From the NCBI GenBank assembly GCA_020249265.1, contig JADCGA010000023.1, forward strand, positions 1 to 48,160: a stretch of 48,160 nt of DNA, written 5' to 3'. The DNA is from Roseomonas sp. GTDB taxonomy: Bacteria; Pseudomonadota; Alphaproteobacteria; Acetobacterales; Acetobacteraceae. The notes under the pieces are model-generated. The model saw nothing but the letters and a program-made list of their open reading frames with translations. It did not search any database and had not been told where the DNA came from. Below are positions 34,700 to 43,305 of the stretch, piece after piece; position 1 is the stretch's first letter, and each line of letters begins with the position of its first letter. The translations under genes and the position numbers were made by a program.

Positions 34700-36361
34700 A
34701 TGACCCTGGGCAGCTTTCTCGATCGATTGCCGGAAACGCGCCGCCCAGGCTGGTGGCTTGCGCTGCTCTGCCTATTGCTCTGGCTGCCGGGCTTCTTTTC
34801 CATCCCACCCGGGGATCGCGATGAAAGCCGCTTCGCCCAGGCCAGCCGGCAGATGGTGGAAACCGGCGATTATGTGCGGATCAAGCTGGGCGAGGTTGAA
34901 CGCAACAAGAAACCCGTTGGCATCCATTGGGCGCAAGCCGGCACGGTGCATGCGCTGGAAGCGGTGGGCATTCCGGCGCGTGGGCAGATCTGGGCTTATC
35001 GGCTGCCATCGCTGATCGGCGCGCTGCTTGGGGTATTGGCCACCTGCTATCTGGGGCGTGCCTTGGTGGGGCGACGCGCGGCATTTCTGGCGGCGGTTAT
35101 GCTCGCCCCCTGCATGGTGCTGGTGGTCGAAACCCATATCGCCAAGACTGACGCGGCGTTGCTGGCCAGCATCACGGCGGCGATGCTATTGATGGGGCGC
35201 GCCTATCTGGCGCCAGCGCAATTCACCACGAAGCAGGCATTGGGCTTTTGGTTGGCGCTGGGCGCTGGCGTGCTGTTGAAGGGGCCGATTGCGCCCATGG
35301 TACCGCTACTGGCTGGCGTGACTTTATTGGTGATGGATCGCCGCGCGCCCTGGTTTGGCGCGCTCCACCCGCTTTGGGGTGTGCCGCTGATGATCGCCTG
35401 CGCCGCGCCCTGGTTCATCGCCATTGGCATCGCGACCGAGGGGCGGTTTTTTTCTGAGGCCATCGGCGATGACATGCTGAGTAAGGTGGGATCGGGCGAG
35501 GAAAGCCATTGGGGACCACCCGGTTTCTATACTTTCCTGTTCGGCATCACCGCCTTTCCCTCTGCTTGGATTGTGCTGCGCGCGCTGCCTGGCGCCTGGG
35601 CGGATCGGTTGAAGCCGCAAACACGTTTCCTGTTGGGCTGGGCCGTGCCGGTCTGGCTATTGTTTGAAGCGGTGGCAACGAAACTGCCGCATTATGCGCT
35701 GCCCGCCTATCCCGCGCTGATGCTGCTGGCGGCGGCCTGGGCGCTTGATCCGTTACGGCGCCCAACGCCGCGCTGGATTGCGGCGATTGGCTGGTTGGCG
35801 CTGGGCGGTGTCGCGCTCGGTCTGCCCATCGCCGCCATGGCCGCCGCCTTCTATGCCGAAAGGCGCGTGGATGTTTTCGGCCTGATCGGGCTTGGCTTTG
35901 GCGTGGCGCTTATCCTGCTGCTGTGGCGCGCGGCAAGCGCTGGGCAATGGGCGCGCGCCGCGCTGCTTGGCGCCGTGCTCAGCATCCCGGTTTATGCCGC
36001 CGTGTTGGAAGGTGTCATTCCGCGCCTCCAATCCGTCTGGGTTTCGCCGCGCTTGGCAGCTGAGGTCCGCGCCATTGCGCCCGGTTTGCGCGACCGGGAT
36101 TTCGGTGTGGTGGGCTTCCATGAACCTTCGCTGCAATTCGCGCTTGGAGGTGGCATTGCGCTGCTCCGCGATGGTGCGGCGGCGGCGCAATTCTTGGCGG
36201 AAAAACCCGGGCGCGTGGTTGCGGTTGCGCATCGGCAGGAAGCAGCGTTTCGCGCCGCAGCAGCAGAACGCGGAATTGCGCCGCACGATGCCGGTTCTGT
36301 CACGGGGCTCAATTACGTGCGCGGGCGCTGGCTCACGCTGCTGATTTTCAAGGTGGATTGA
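34700..36361 (+). CDS. ArnT/PMT-type glycosyltransferase family 39
   Basis: A 553-residue membrane protein with about twelve hydrophobic segments. The first large loop carries IPPGDRDESRFAQASRQMVE, the Asp/Glu motif of GT39 enzymes, and ERNKKPVGIHWAQA, both typical of ArnT-like enzymes. These move a sugar from a polyprenyl-phosphate carrier to lipid A or another acceptor on the periplasmic side. The donor here is unknown; 4-amino-arabinose is possible, but no arn genes are nearby. The DedA gene starts one base after its stop. Confidence 0.83.
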   Translation: MTLGSFLDRLPETRRPGWWLALLCLLLWLPGFFSIPPGDRDESRFAQASRQMVETGDYVRIKLGEVERNKKPVGIHWAQAGTVHALEAVGIPARGQIWAYRLPSLIGALLGVLATCYLGRALVGRRAAFLAAVMLAPCMVLVVETHIAKTDAALLASITAAMLLMGRAYLAPAQFTTKQALGFWLALGAGVLLKGPIAPMVPLLAGVTLLVMDRRAPWFGALHPLWGVPLMIACAAPWFIAIGIATEGRFFSEAIGDDMLSKVGSGEESHWGPPGFYTFLFGITAFPSAWIVLRALPGAWADRLKPQTRFLLGWAVPVWLLFEAVATKLPHYALPAYPALMLLAAAWALDPLRRPTPRWIAAIGWLALGGVALGLPIAAMAAAFYAERRVDVFGLIGLGFGVALILLLWRAASAGQWARAALLGAVLSIPVYAAVLEGVIPRLQSVWVSPRLAAEVRAIAPGLRDRDFGVVGFHEPSLQFALGGGIALLRDGAAAAQFLAEKPGRVVAVAHRQEAAFRAAAAERGIAPHDAGSVTGLNYVRGRWLTLLIFKVD

Positions 36362-36982
36362 ATGTTCGAATGGGTGGCGCGCCAGGTCGCGGAAACCGGG
36401 CTGCTTGGCGTTTTTGTGCTGATGGTGGCGGAAAACATCTTCCCGCCTATCCCATCCGAAATCATCATGGCCGCATCTGGCTTCGCCGCCGCACGTGGCG
36501 ATATTTCACTGATCGGCACCATTATCGTCGCTGTTTTGGGCACGCTGGTGGGCAATGCCTTCTGGTATGAAATTGGCCGCTGGTTCGGCATGGCACGCAT
36601 CCGCCCGCTAGTCGCGCGCTACGGCAAATGGTTTGCGATTGAAACCGAGGATATGGACCGCGCCGAGCGCACTCTGAAGCGCTGGGGGCCTTTCGCGCTG
36701 TGTTTCGGGCGGATGCTGCCTGGCATTCGCACCATCATTTCCATCCCTGCCGGCATGGTGCTGATTCCGCGCGGCGTGTTTTATTTCTGGACCGCGATTG
36801 GTTCAGCGATCTGGCTGAGCTTCCTTGCCGTCGCGGGCTATTGGCTGGAAGACCATTATGATCGTGTGCAGCATTGGGTGGAACCGCTCGCCTGGGTGGT
36901 GGTGGGCGGGTCCATCGCGGCCTATGCGCTGCATTTGATTTACGCCTTCCGCCGCGCGCGGCGCCGGAAGGGTCAGGCGTAG
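36362..36982 (+). CDS. DedA family membrane protein
   Basis: A 206-residue polytopic protein. ENIFPPIPSEIIMAASGFAA is the DedA/SNARE-associated N-terminal motif, and FGRMLPGIRTIISIPAGMVLI is the conserved second motif with the essential Arg. DedA proteins are lipid scramblases or flippases, some recycling undecaprenyl phosphate. That would fit the coupled GT39 gene, which uses a polyprenyl-phosphate sugar. The 3' end overlaps the convergent lipoprotein gene by 10 bases. Confidence 0.9.
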   Translation: MFEWVARQVAETGLLGVFVLMVAENIFPPIPSEIIMAASGFAAARGDISLIGTIIVAVLGTLVGNAFWYEIGRWFGMARIRPLVARYGKWFAIETEDMDRAERTLKRWGPFALCFGRMLPGIRTIISIPAGMVLIPRGVFYFWTAIGSAIWLSFLAVAGYWLEDHYDRVQHWVEPLAWVVVGGSIAAYALHLIYAFRRARRRKGQA

Positions 36983-37584
36983 CGCGCCAGCGCCTGTTCC
37001 AGGGAAGCGAAAGCATTGCCAAGCGCGGCATTCATCGCCGCCGCCGCCTGATCCGGGCGCAAGGCACCGCTGGGCAACGCCGCGCTGCCTGTGCTGATCA
37101 TTTGCCCCAGCACGCGGGGCGAGCTTTCACGTTCGGAAATCAGCACGAAATTCAATTCCGCTTCCGCCTGACCCCGCGCGCGATTGGCGACAAGCCGTGT
37201 CAATTCGCCTTCCAGCACCAGATCAGGATTGGCGCGGCTGCCGGGTGCGAGAACGGCGGCGAAAAGCCTGGCATCCATGAGCCATCGGCGCAAAGCCTGT
37301 TCCGCGGCTTCCGCAGGTGGCGCGATCCATTCGGCGTAAAAATCAATCTCCTCCGTGCCATCGGGGCGAATGCTGCGCAGCCCCCGCACATCCAGCGCGG
37401 GCGGGGCGCGCAGCGTCCTCAGCAGCAAAAGCCGCCGCCCCCTGCCACGCCAGCCATCGCCCTGCCGGCGCGGTTCCAGCGCGTAGCGCAGGACTTCCTG
37501 ATAAGGCCGATCCGGCAGGACAGAGCAAGCAGAAGCCAGGAAAGGTGCTGCCAGCAGCATTGCGCGGCGATGCAGGTTCTTCAT
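36973..37584 (-). CDS. ABC-type transport auxiliary lipoprotein (PqiC/YmbA-like) of the Mla operon
   Basis: A 203-residue lipoprotein with signal and lipobox ASAC near residue 20. The body fits the ABC_trans_aux family (RPYQEVLRYALEPRR, LEGELTRLV, IDFYAEWIAPP), which binds MCE proteins. It is the last gene of the MlaE-MlaF-MlaD operon and probably links the transport complex to the outer membrane. Confidence 0.82.
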   Translation of the reverse strand: MKNLHRRAMLLAAPFLASACSVLPDRPYQEVLRYALEPRRQGDGWRGRGRRLLLLRTLRAPPALDVRGLRSIRPDGTEEIDFYAEWIAPPAEAAEQALRRWLMDARLFAAVLAPGSRANPDLVLEGELTRLVANRARGQAEAELNFVLISERESSPRVLGQMISTGSAALPSGALRPDQAAAAMNAALGNAFASLEQALARYA

Positions 37585-37585
37585 G

Positions 37586-38590
37586 TCAGCGGCGTTCCCG
37601 GTTGGGCGGCGGCGGCGGCGCGCCGAGAAGGGTTTGCGATGGGTTGCGCCGCAGCGCCTCCGTTGTGTCGCGCAGATTGGCGACCGAGGATCGTAAATCG
37701 CGCATCAGCGGCGACAAATCGGCTTGCAGATCGGTCGTGGTGCCACGCGCGGTGCGCAGCGTCTGTTCAAGCGCCGTGACCGCGGCAGGGATACGCACCA
37801 AAGCGTCACGCACTTCACGACTGGCCAGCAATTCCTGCGCGCTGCGCCCGGCATCGCCCATGCTGGCAATGGCGCCGCGTAATTCATTTGTCGTATCCTC
37901 AAGCCGCGCCTTACGAATCTCGGCGCGGAGTTCGGCCATGGTTTCGCCGGCTTCGCGCAGCACGGTCGCCACTTCCCCATCGCTGACCTGCCGGCGCAAA
38001 TCGCCCATCAGCCCGGCGGCGTTATTGACCAGACCCTCAATATCCAGCTTTTCCAGGCGGCGCAAAATCTGCTCTGCGGCGCTGGTCACCTGCGTAATGG
38101 TTGAAGGCACGGCGGGAATATGCTCATAGCGCGGCTTCCACGGCACCTGCATAGGTGGAAAGCGCGCGGGGTCAAGAATATCAATTTCCAGATAGGTAAC
38201 ACCCGTAATCCCCTGGGAAGCGATGCGGGTGCGCAACCCGCCCGCGATCATATCATCTAGCGAGGCGATACGGGACACGCGCGCCCGATCCACGGCGAAG
38301 CGTATCACCACCAATTGCATCGCGGCACGATTGGTGCGCGCTTCGGGCACATCATAGATTGCTGCGGCGAGGGAGATTTCCGTCACGCGCCCAATCTGAA
38401 CGCCGCGAAAGCGGACCGCCGCCCCGATATCGAGCCCGACGATGGATTCCCCCACATAGGTTTCAAAATAATCCGATTTGGTGCCGAATTGCCCTGCCGT
38501 CAGGTAAACAATGAAGCCAACCGCCAGCGCAATGGCGGAAAGCGCCAGCATGCCGACGCGCAAGAATAATGTATTGGGCGGTTTTGCCAT
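37586..38590 (-). CDS. MlaD family (MCE domain) phospholipid transport protein
   Basis: A 334-residue protein with one N-terminal membrane helix and an MCE domain (residues about 40-120; GLDIGAAVRFRGVQIGRVTEI). A long helical region (residues about 160-310) may form a tunnel or needle, as in PqiB/LetB-type or extended MlaD proteins. It is longer than E. coli MlaD (about 183). It binds lipid between the inner-membrane MlaFE complex and the partner lipoprotein, and lies 1 base after mlaF. Confidence 0.88.
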   Translation of the reverse strand: MAKPPNTLFLRVGMLALSAIALAVGFIVYLTAGQFGTKSDYFETYVGESIVGLDIGAAVRFRGVQIGRVTEISLAAAIYDVPEARTNRAAMQLVVIRFAVDRARVSRIASLDDMIAGGLRTRIASQGITGVTYLEIDILDPARFPPMQVPWKPRYEHIPAVPSTITQVTSAAEQILRRLEKLDIEGLVNNAAGLMGDLRRQVSDGEVATVLREAGETMAELRAEIRKARLEDTTNELRGAIASMGDAGRSAQELLASREVRDALVRIPAAVTALEQTLRTARGTTTDLQADLSPLMRDLRSSVANLRDTTEALRRNPSQTLLGAPPPPPNRERR

Positions 38591-38591
38591 G

Positions 38592-39344
38592 TCAGGCAGC
38601 CTCTCGGCGGAAGAAGGAGCGCACGGTGGGGTGCGTGCCGGTATCGCGCAATTCGCGCGGCTTGCCTGTTGCGATCATGCCTTTCGCTTCCTTATCCAGC
38701 ATGATGCAGCGATCCCCAATGGCCAGAATGGATTGCAGTTCATGGGTTACTACCACAAAGGTGGTGCCGGTGCTGCGCGCAATATCCAGGATCAGCTTGT
38801 CCAATCCCGCTGAGGTGATGGGGTCAAGCCCGGCCGAAGGCTCATCCAAAATCAGCAAAGGCGGGTCAAGCGCCATGGCGCGTGCAATGCCCGCGCGCTT
38901 GGCCATGCCGCCAGAGATTTCGGCCGGCAACCGCCCCGCCGCATCGCCAAGCCCAACTAGGCCAAGCTTGGCGCGCGCCAAAGCCTCCCGCGCGGGGCGC
39001 GGCAAATCCGTGTGTTCTTCCAAGGGTAATTCCACATTTTCAGATAGCGTCATATTGCCGAACAGCGCGCCGGATTGCCACATCACACCAATTCTTTGCA
39101 GCAGCGCAACGCGCCCTTCCGCATCCGCTTCCGCCAGATCAACGCCCAGGATTTCAGCGCGACCCGCAGCGATGGGCACAATGCCGATCAGCGCCTTGAG
39201 CAAGGTGGATTTGCCGCAGCCCGAACCGCCCAGAATGATGAAGACCTCACCACGCTTCACCTCAAAACTGACGTCCTTGAAAATGGTGCGCGGGCCGAAG
39301 CTGACGGCCAAATTCTCGACTCTGATGACGGTATCGTCGTTCAT
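38592..39344 (-). CDS. MlaF-type ABC transporter ATP-binding protein
   Basis: A 250-residue ATPase with Walker A GGSGCGKS, signature ISGGMAKRAGIARA and Walker B LLILDEPSAGLD. SGGMAKR and EPSAGLDP are characteristic of the MlaF/Ttg2A/Mkl branch, which drives lipid transport with MlaE and MlaD. Start overlaps the MlaE stop by 4 bases. Confidence 0.92.
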   Translation of the reverse strand: MNDDTVIRVENLAVSFGPRTIFKDVSFEVKRGEVFIILGGSGCGKSTLLKALIGIVPIAAGRAEILGVDLAEADAEGRVALLQRIGVMWQSGALFGNMTLSENVELPLEEHTDLPRPAREALARAKLGLVGLGDAAGRLPAEISGGMAKRAGIARAMALDPPLLILDEPSAGLDPITSAGLDKLILDIARSTGTTFVVVTHELQSILAIGDRCIMLDKEAKGMIATGKPRELRDTGTHPTVRSFFRREAA

Positions 39345-40435
39345 ATGCCAAGCCTGAAGAATAGAATGGCGAAAACGCCATCCATGGCGACAATGGCGAC
39401 AATGCCGCCCACCACGGCCGCCGTTGCGGCATCACCCACCGCGCGCGGACCGAAGCCGGCGGAAAGCCCAGCGCGGCAGCCAATGGCCGCGATCACCAGG
39501 CCGAAGCAGGCGGATTTGAACAGGCCGCCCATCAGATCGCCAAGGCTCAGCCATTGCTGCAATTGGTTTGAAACCGCGCTCCAGGGAAAGCCGAGGCTCT
39601 GCATCACCACCGTCATGCCGGCAAGCCCAGCGAGGTTCATCACCAAGGTCAGCGCGGGCATCACCAAAATCCCCGCCAGGATACGCGGAATCACCAGCAT
39701 CACCATGGGATCAATGCCCATGATGCGCAGAGCATTCACTTCCTCATTTACCGTCATGGTGCCGAGTTCGGCGGCGAAGGCTGAGCCCGTGCGCCCGGCC
39801 AGCACAACGCCGGCCAGCAGCGGCCCCAATTCGCGCAGCAGCGAAATGCCGACAAGGTTGGGCACGAAAATCTCCGCCCCGAAACGTTTCAGCGGGATGG
39901 AGGATTGATAAGCCAGGATCAGCCCAATGAGAAAACCCAGCAACAATGTCAGCGGAAAGGCGCGTAGCCCAATCTCATCCAAATGGCGCAGGAATTCAGC
40001 GCCGCGAAACATGCGCGGGCGGAGCATCACGCGAAGGGCGGCGACCAAAGCTTCCCCGGCAAAGGCAATGCCGGCAAGTGCCGCCTGGATGCTCCCATAA
40101 ACCGTGCCGCCAAAGGCTGTTATCGGCGCGAAATCGCGTGGCGCTTCGGCGGGCAGCGGGGCCGCTTTCAGCGCGGCGCGGTTGCGCTCCAAAACCGCGA
40201 GCACATCGGGCGAGCCACCCTGCACCGCCACCGCATCGCCGGCGCGCAACACCAGAATGGCGCCGGCGCTATCCATGACGTCCACTGCCGAAAGATCAAT
40301 CGCGTTGGGTTTTTCGGCTACGGCGCGCGTCATCTCGGGCCAAAGCGCCGCCGCGCCTGCGGCATCCAGCGTGCCGGAAAAAATCAGCACCTTGCCTTGC
40401 GGCGTGGCGTGGGATGAGAGGACGGCTTTGGTCAT
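39341..40435 (-). CDS. MlaE-type ABC permease with N-terminal STAS domain
   Basis: A 364-residue protein that fuses an MlaB-like STAS domain (residues about 10-95, AIDLSAVDVMDSAGAILVLR) to an MlaE permease. Diagnostic permease motifs are GRTGSAFAAELGTMTVNEEV and NALRIMGIDP. The fusion replaces a separate mlaB gene, as in many alphaproteobacteria. I chose ATG 40435 with AGGTG upstream rather than the in-frame start at 40450. It is first in the four-gene lipid transport operon. Confidence 0.9.
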   Translation of the reverse strand: MTKAVLSSHATPQGKVLIFSGTLDAAGAAALWPEMTRAVAEKPNAIDLSAVDVMDSAGAILVLRAGDAVAVQGGSPDVLAVLERNRAALKAAPLPAEAPRDFAPITAFGGTVYGSIQAALAGIAFAGEALVAALRVMLRPRMFRGAEFLRHLDEIGLRAFPLTLLLGFLIGLILAYQSSIPLKRFGAEIFVPNLVGISLLRELGPLLAGVVLAGRTGSAFAAELGTMTVNEEVNALRIMGIDPMVMLVIPRILAGILVMPALTLVMNLAGLAGMTVVMQSLGFPWSAVSNQLQQWLSLGDLMGGLFKSACFGLVIAAIGCRAGLSAGFGPRAVGDAATAAVVGGIVAIVAMDGVFAILFFRLGI

Positions 40436-40495
40436 GTCACCTGCTACCAAGCGCAGCTTTGCGAGGTTTTCGCAAGCGTTTCAAGGCAGTGACCA

Positions 40496-41230
40496 TCAGC
40501 GCCAGAGCGCATGGATCAGCACCGCAGCAGCGACCGAGACATTCAGGCTTTCAACAGCCCCGGAACCTGGCAGCGTCACGCGCGCCGCGCAGGCCGCGAT
40601 GCTCCCCTGCGCGAGGCCCTTTTCCTCATTGCCGAGCACCAGGGCGAAGGGGCGGCCGCTTGGCGTGGCTTCTGGCGCCACACCATCCCGCGCCACGGCG
40701 GCAAGGCTCAGCATGTGGGGCGCAAGGGCGCTGAGCAAAGCGGGCAGATCGGGCGCTTGAAAAACCGCGAGCGCTTCCAGCCCGCCCTCAGCGGTACGCA
40801 AGGCAGCATCGGAAAGTCGTGCCTGGCGTTGGTCGCCCGATATCACCAGCGCCTTGCAACCGAAAAACGCCGCGGATCGCGCAATGGCGCCAAGATTATG
40901 CGGATTGCCGATGCCATCGAGTATGGGCAGCACGGGTGCGGCCCAAAGGATCGGCGGCAGGTGGGCTACGTCCAACAAGGTCACACCGCGTGGCCGCGCC
41001 ACCGCCACCATGCCGCCGTGATGCACGGTGCCGGCGATGCGCTGCAATTCCTCGGGCGGGACTTCACGATAAGGCAAGCGCCGCTTCGCCAGCGCCGCGC
41101 ATAATGGGCCCGCTTCCTGCCGGCGCATGGGTGTGTAGAAAAACCGCATCACATCGGTGGGCCGATGCGCGAAAAGCGCGGCCACGGCAGCGGGGCCGCA
41201 ATGCAGGTCCGGTTCCTGGGCTTTGCTCAT
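40496..41230 (-). CDS. TrmH (SpoU) family RNA 2'-O-methyltransferase
   Basis: A 244-residue enzyme of the SPOUT class. An L30e-like N-terminal substrate-binding domain (residues about 1-85) precedes the knotted catalytic domain with LDGIGNPHNLGAIARSAAFFG (motif 1), FALVLGNEEKGL (motif 2) and LPGSGAVESLNVSVAAAV (motif 3). It methylates a ribose in rRNA or tRNA; the target is not readable. Start overlaps the Ldh-family gene stop by 4 bases. Confidence 0.9.
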   Translation of the reverse strand: MSKAQEPDLHCGPAAVAALFAHRPTDVMRFFYTPMRRQEAGPLCAALAKRRLPYREVPPEELQRIAGTVHHGGMVAVARPRGVTLLDVAHLPPILWAAPVLPILDGIGNPHNLGAIARSAAFFGCKALVISGDQRQARLSDAALRTAEGGLEALAVFQAPDLPALLSALAPHMLSLAAVARDGVAPEATPSGRPFALVLGNEEKGLAQGSIAACAARVTLPGSGAVESLNVSVAAAVLIHALWR

Positions 41231-42228
41231 GGCGCGGCTAAGGCCTTGATCTTTTCCAGCACGGCGTCCGCAACTTCCAACCCATCGGCGCCAGCCCGCG
41301 CGCTTTGCGCATCGCGCTTGGCGCCGGGCAGGCGCACCCCCTCATCGGCCAGCATGGCGGCGATCAGGGTTTCAATGCGTGCGCCAAACCCATCCGCACC
41401 GGCAAGCGCGCCGGGGTCTATCACCAGAAGCGCCTGGCCCAAGCGCGGGCGATTGCCCTCATCCTGGAAGAAGCTATCGGCTTCAAAGCCGAAAGCGGCA
41501 CCTGTCAGCGCCACGCAGAGCAATTCGACAATCAGCGCAAGCAAGGCGCCCTTGGTGCCGCCCATGGCGAGCATGGCGCCCGATAGCGCGGCCTTGGCAT
41601 CGGTGGTGGGGCGGCCTTCGGCATCCACGGCCCAGCCTTCCGGAATGGGGCGGCCTTCCTTGGCGGCGACCATGATCTTGCCGCGTGCGACTTCAGAAAG
41701 CGCCATATCAATCACCAAGGGCGGCGCGGCGCGGCGCGGAAAGGCGGCGGCGATGGGGTTGGTGCCCATCAGGGGCCGGCGCCCGCCCGGCACGGGCATG
41801 GCAGCCGGCGAATTGGTGAAGGCCAGCGCCACCAGCCCCTGTTCCGCGAGGCGCCGCACCGGCAGGCCCATGGCACCGGAATGGTGGCTATTGGTGATGC
41901 CGACAAAGGCAATGCCATGCCCGCGCGCGCGCCAGGCGGCTTCCTGTTCTGCCAAGGCAAGTGCGGAGTAGGCCAGCCCGTGCCCGGCATCAATCAGCGC
42001 AGCACCGCCGCGTTCATTGATGATGCGCGGTGTTGCCTTCCCATCCGCGCGACCATTGCGCAGAAACGCCGCATATTGCGCGACGCGCGATAGCCCGTGC
42101 CCCGCCTGCCCCGCCGCTTCGGCAGCAATCAGCGCGGCAGCGGTGAGCCTGGCCATCTCGGGCGCAGCGCCAGACGCCGCTAGCGCTGTTGTGACAAATT
42201 TTTCAGCCTCAATCAGGGAAATCCGCAT
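41227..42228 (-). CDS. Ldh family oxidoreductase (malate/L-sulfolactate dehydrogenase type)
   Basis: About 333 residues. The family motifs are LSRVAQYAAFLRNG, GHGLAYSALALAEQEA, GIAFVGITNSHHSGAMG (with the catalytic His region), GGRRPLMGTNPIAAAFPRR and KGALLALIVELLCVAL. These NAD(P) enzymes oxidise malate, L-sulfolactate or ureidoglycolate. ATG 42228 overlaps the stop of the upstream Bug receptor gene (TGATG), so this dehydrogenase probably acts on the ligand of that receptor. The TTG at 42231 is a less likely start. Confidence 0.88.
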   Translation of the reverse strand: MRISLIEAEKFVTTALAASGAAPEMARLTAAALIAAEAAGQAGHGLSRVAQYAAFLRNGRADGKATPRIINERGGAALIDAGHGLAYSALALAEQEAAWRARGHGIAFVGITNSHHSGAMGLPVRRLAEQGLVALAFTNSPAAMPVPGGRRPLMGTNPIAAAFPRRAAPPLVIDMALSEVARGKIMVAAKEGRPIPEGWAVDAEGRPTTDAKAALSGAMLAMGGTKGALLALIVELLCVALTGAAFGFEADSFFQDEGNRPRLGQALLVIDPGALAGADGFGARIETLIAAMLADEGVRLPGAKRDAQSARAGADGLEVADAVLEKIKALAAP

Positions 42229-43202
42229 CAATCCGCTTTCAGGTTCGCTTCCCGCACCAGCCTGGCCCAGCGGTCAGTCTCGGCGCTGATATAGGCTGCG
42301 CTGCGTGCCCTGTCCCAGGCTTCCACCGTAAATCCGCCGTCGCGCGCGCGGCGGGAAACCTCGGGGTCGCGGATCGCGGCCAGGGTATCGGTTTCAAGCT
42401 TGGCCAGGATGGGGGTGGGCACCGCCGCATTGGTCATCATCGCGGTCCAATTGGTCATTTCAAGCTCGGGCGATCCCGCTTCGCGCACGGTGGGCACATC
42501 CGGCACCAGGGGATGGCGGGCGGCGGAGGTTATGGCAAGGGGCCTGAGCCGCCCTCCCTGAATCTGCGCAATGCATTCCGGGAGGTTGGAGACCATGAAA
42601 TCCAAATTCCCCGCCGCGAGGTCCGTGACGGATGGCGCGCCGCCGCGATAGGGCACATGGGTAATCCGGTCCCCCGCGCCAGAAACGCGCCGCACCAATT
42701 CCAGCCCCAGATGCGGCGGCGATCCAGTGCCTGAGGAGCCGGCGTTCAAATTACGTTCCCGCGCTTGCGTCAGCAGATCGGCCAGGCTGCGGGCTGGGTT
42801 GCGTTCGGCATTCACCACCACTACCAGCGGCAGCGACCCAAGGACGGAAATCGCCGTGAAATCCTGGCGGAAATTGAAGGGTGCATTCGGAAATAGCGAC
42901 GCATTCACCGTATGCGTCATGGTGATGGCGAGCAGCGTATAGCCATCCGCTGGGCTTTTCGCCGCGGCATCGGCACCGATCAGCGCATTGCCGCCGGCGC
43001 GGTTTTCGATGACCACCGGCCTGCCCCAAATGTCTGACAGCTTCTGGCCCACCAGCCGAGCCATGATGTCGGTCAGCCCACCCGGCGGGAAGGGGACGAT
43101 GTAGCGCACGGCGCGCTCCGGGAAGCTTGCTTGGGCTTGTGCGCGGCCAATCAGCGCGGCGGCGGGCAGTGCGGATAGCAGCAGGCGACGGGTTGGGCGC
43201 AT
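42228..43202 (-). CDS. Bug/TctC-family tripartite tricarboxylate transporter receptor
   Basis: A 324-residue periplasmic receptor with signal peptide RRLLLSALPAAALIGRAQAQ. Motifs are VRYIVPFPPGGLTDIMAR, VIENRAGGNALIG and ITHVPYRGGAPSV. It is translationally coupled to an Ldh-family dehydrogenase and divergent from an M20 amidohydrolase, so its ligand may be a hydroxy acid or an N-acylated compound. No TctAB genes are present. Confidence 0.9.
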   Translation of the reverse strand: MRPTRRLLLSALPAAALIGRAQAQASFPERAVRYIVPFPPGGLTDIMARLVGQKLSDIWGRPVVIENRAGGNALIGADAAAKSPADGYTLLAITMTHTVNASLFPNAPFNFRQDFTAISVLGSLPLVVVVNAERNPARSLADLLTQARERNLNAGSSGTGSPPHLGLELVRRVSGAGDRITHVPYRGGAPSVTDLAAGNLDFMVSNLPECIAQIQGGRLRPLAITSAARHPLVPDVPTVREAGSPELEMTNWTAMMTNAAVPTPILAKLETDTLAAIRDPEVSRRARDGGFTVEAWDRARSAAYISAETDRWARLVREANLKAD

Positions 43203-43305
43203 CGGGTCCTCCTTGGCGTTGGGGTTCTTGTCGCCAAGCGTAGCCCAGGGCGCGGCGCTGCCCTATAGTTTTCTCAGTGCAAGCATGACCTTGAGGATAC
43301 GCCGC

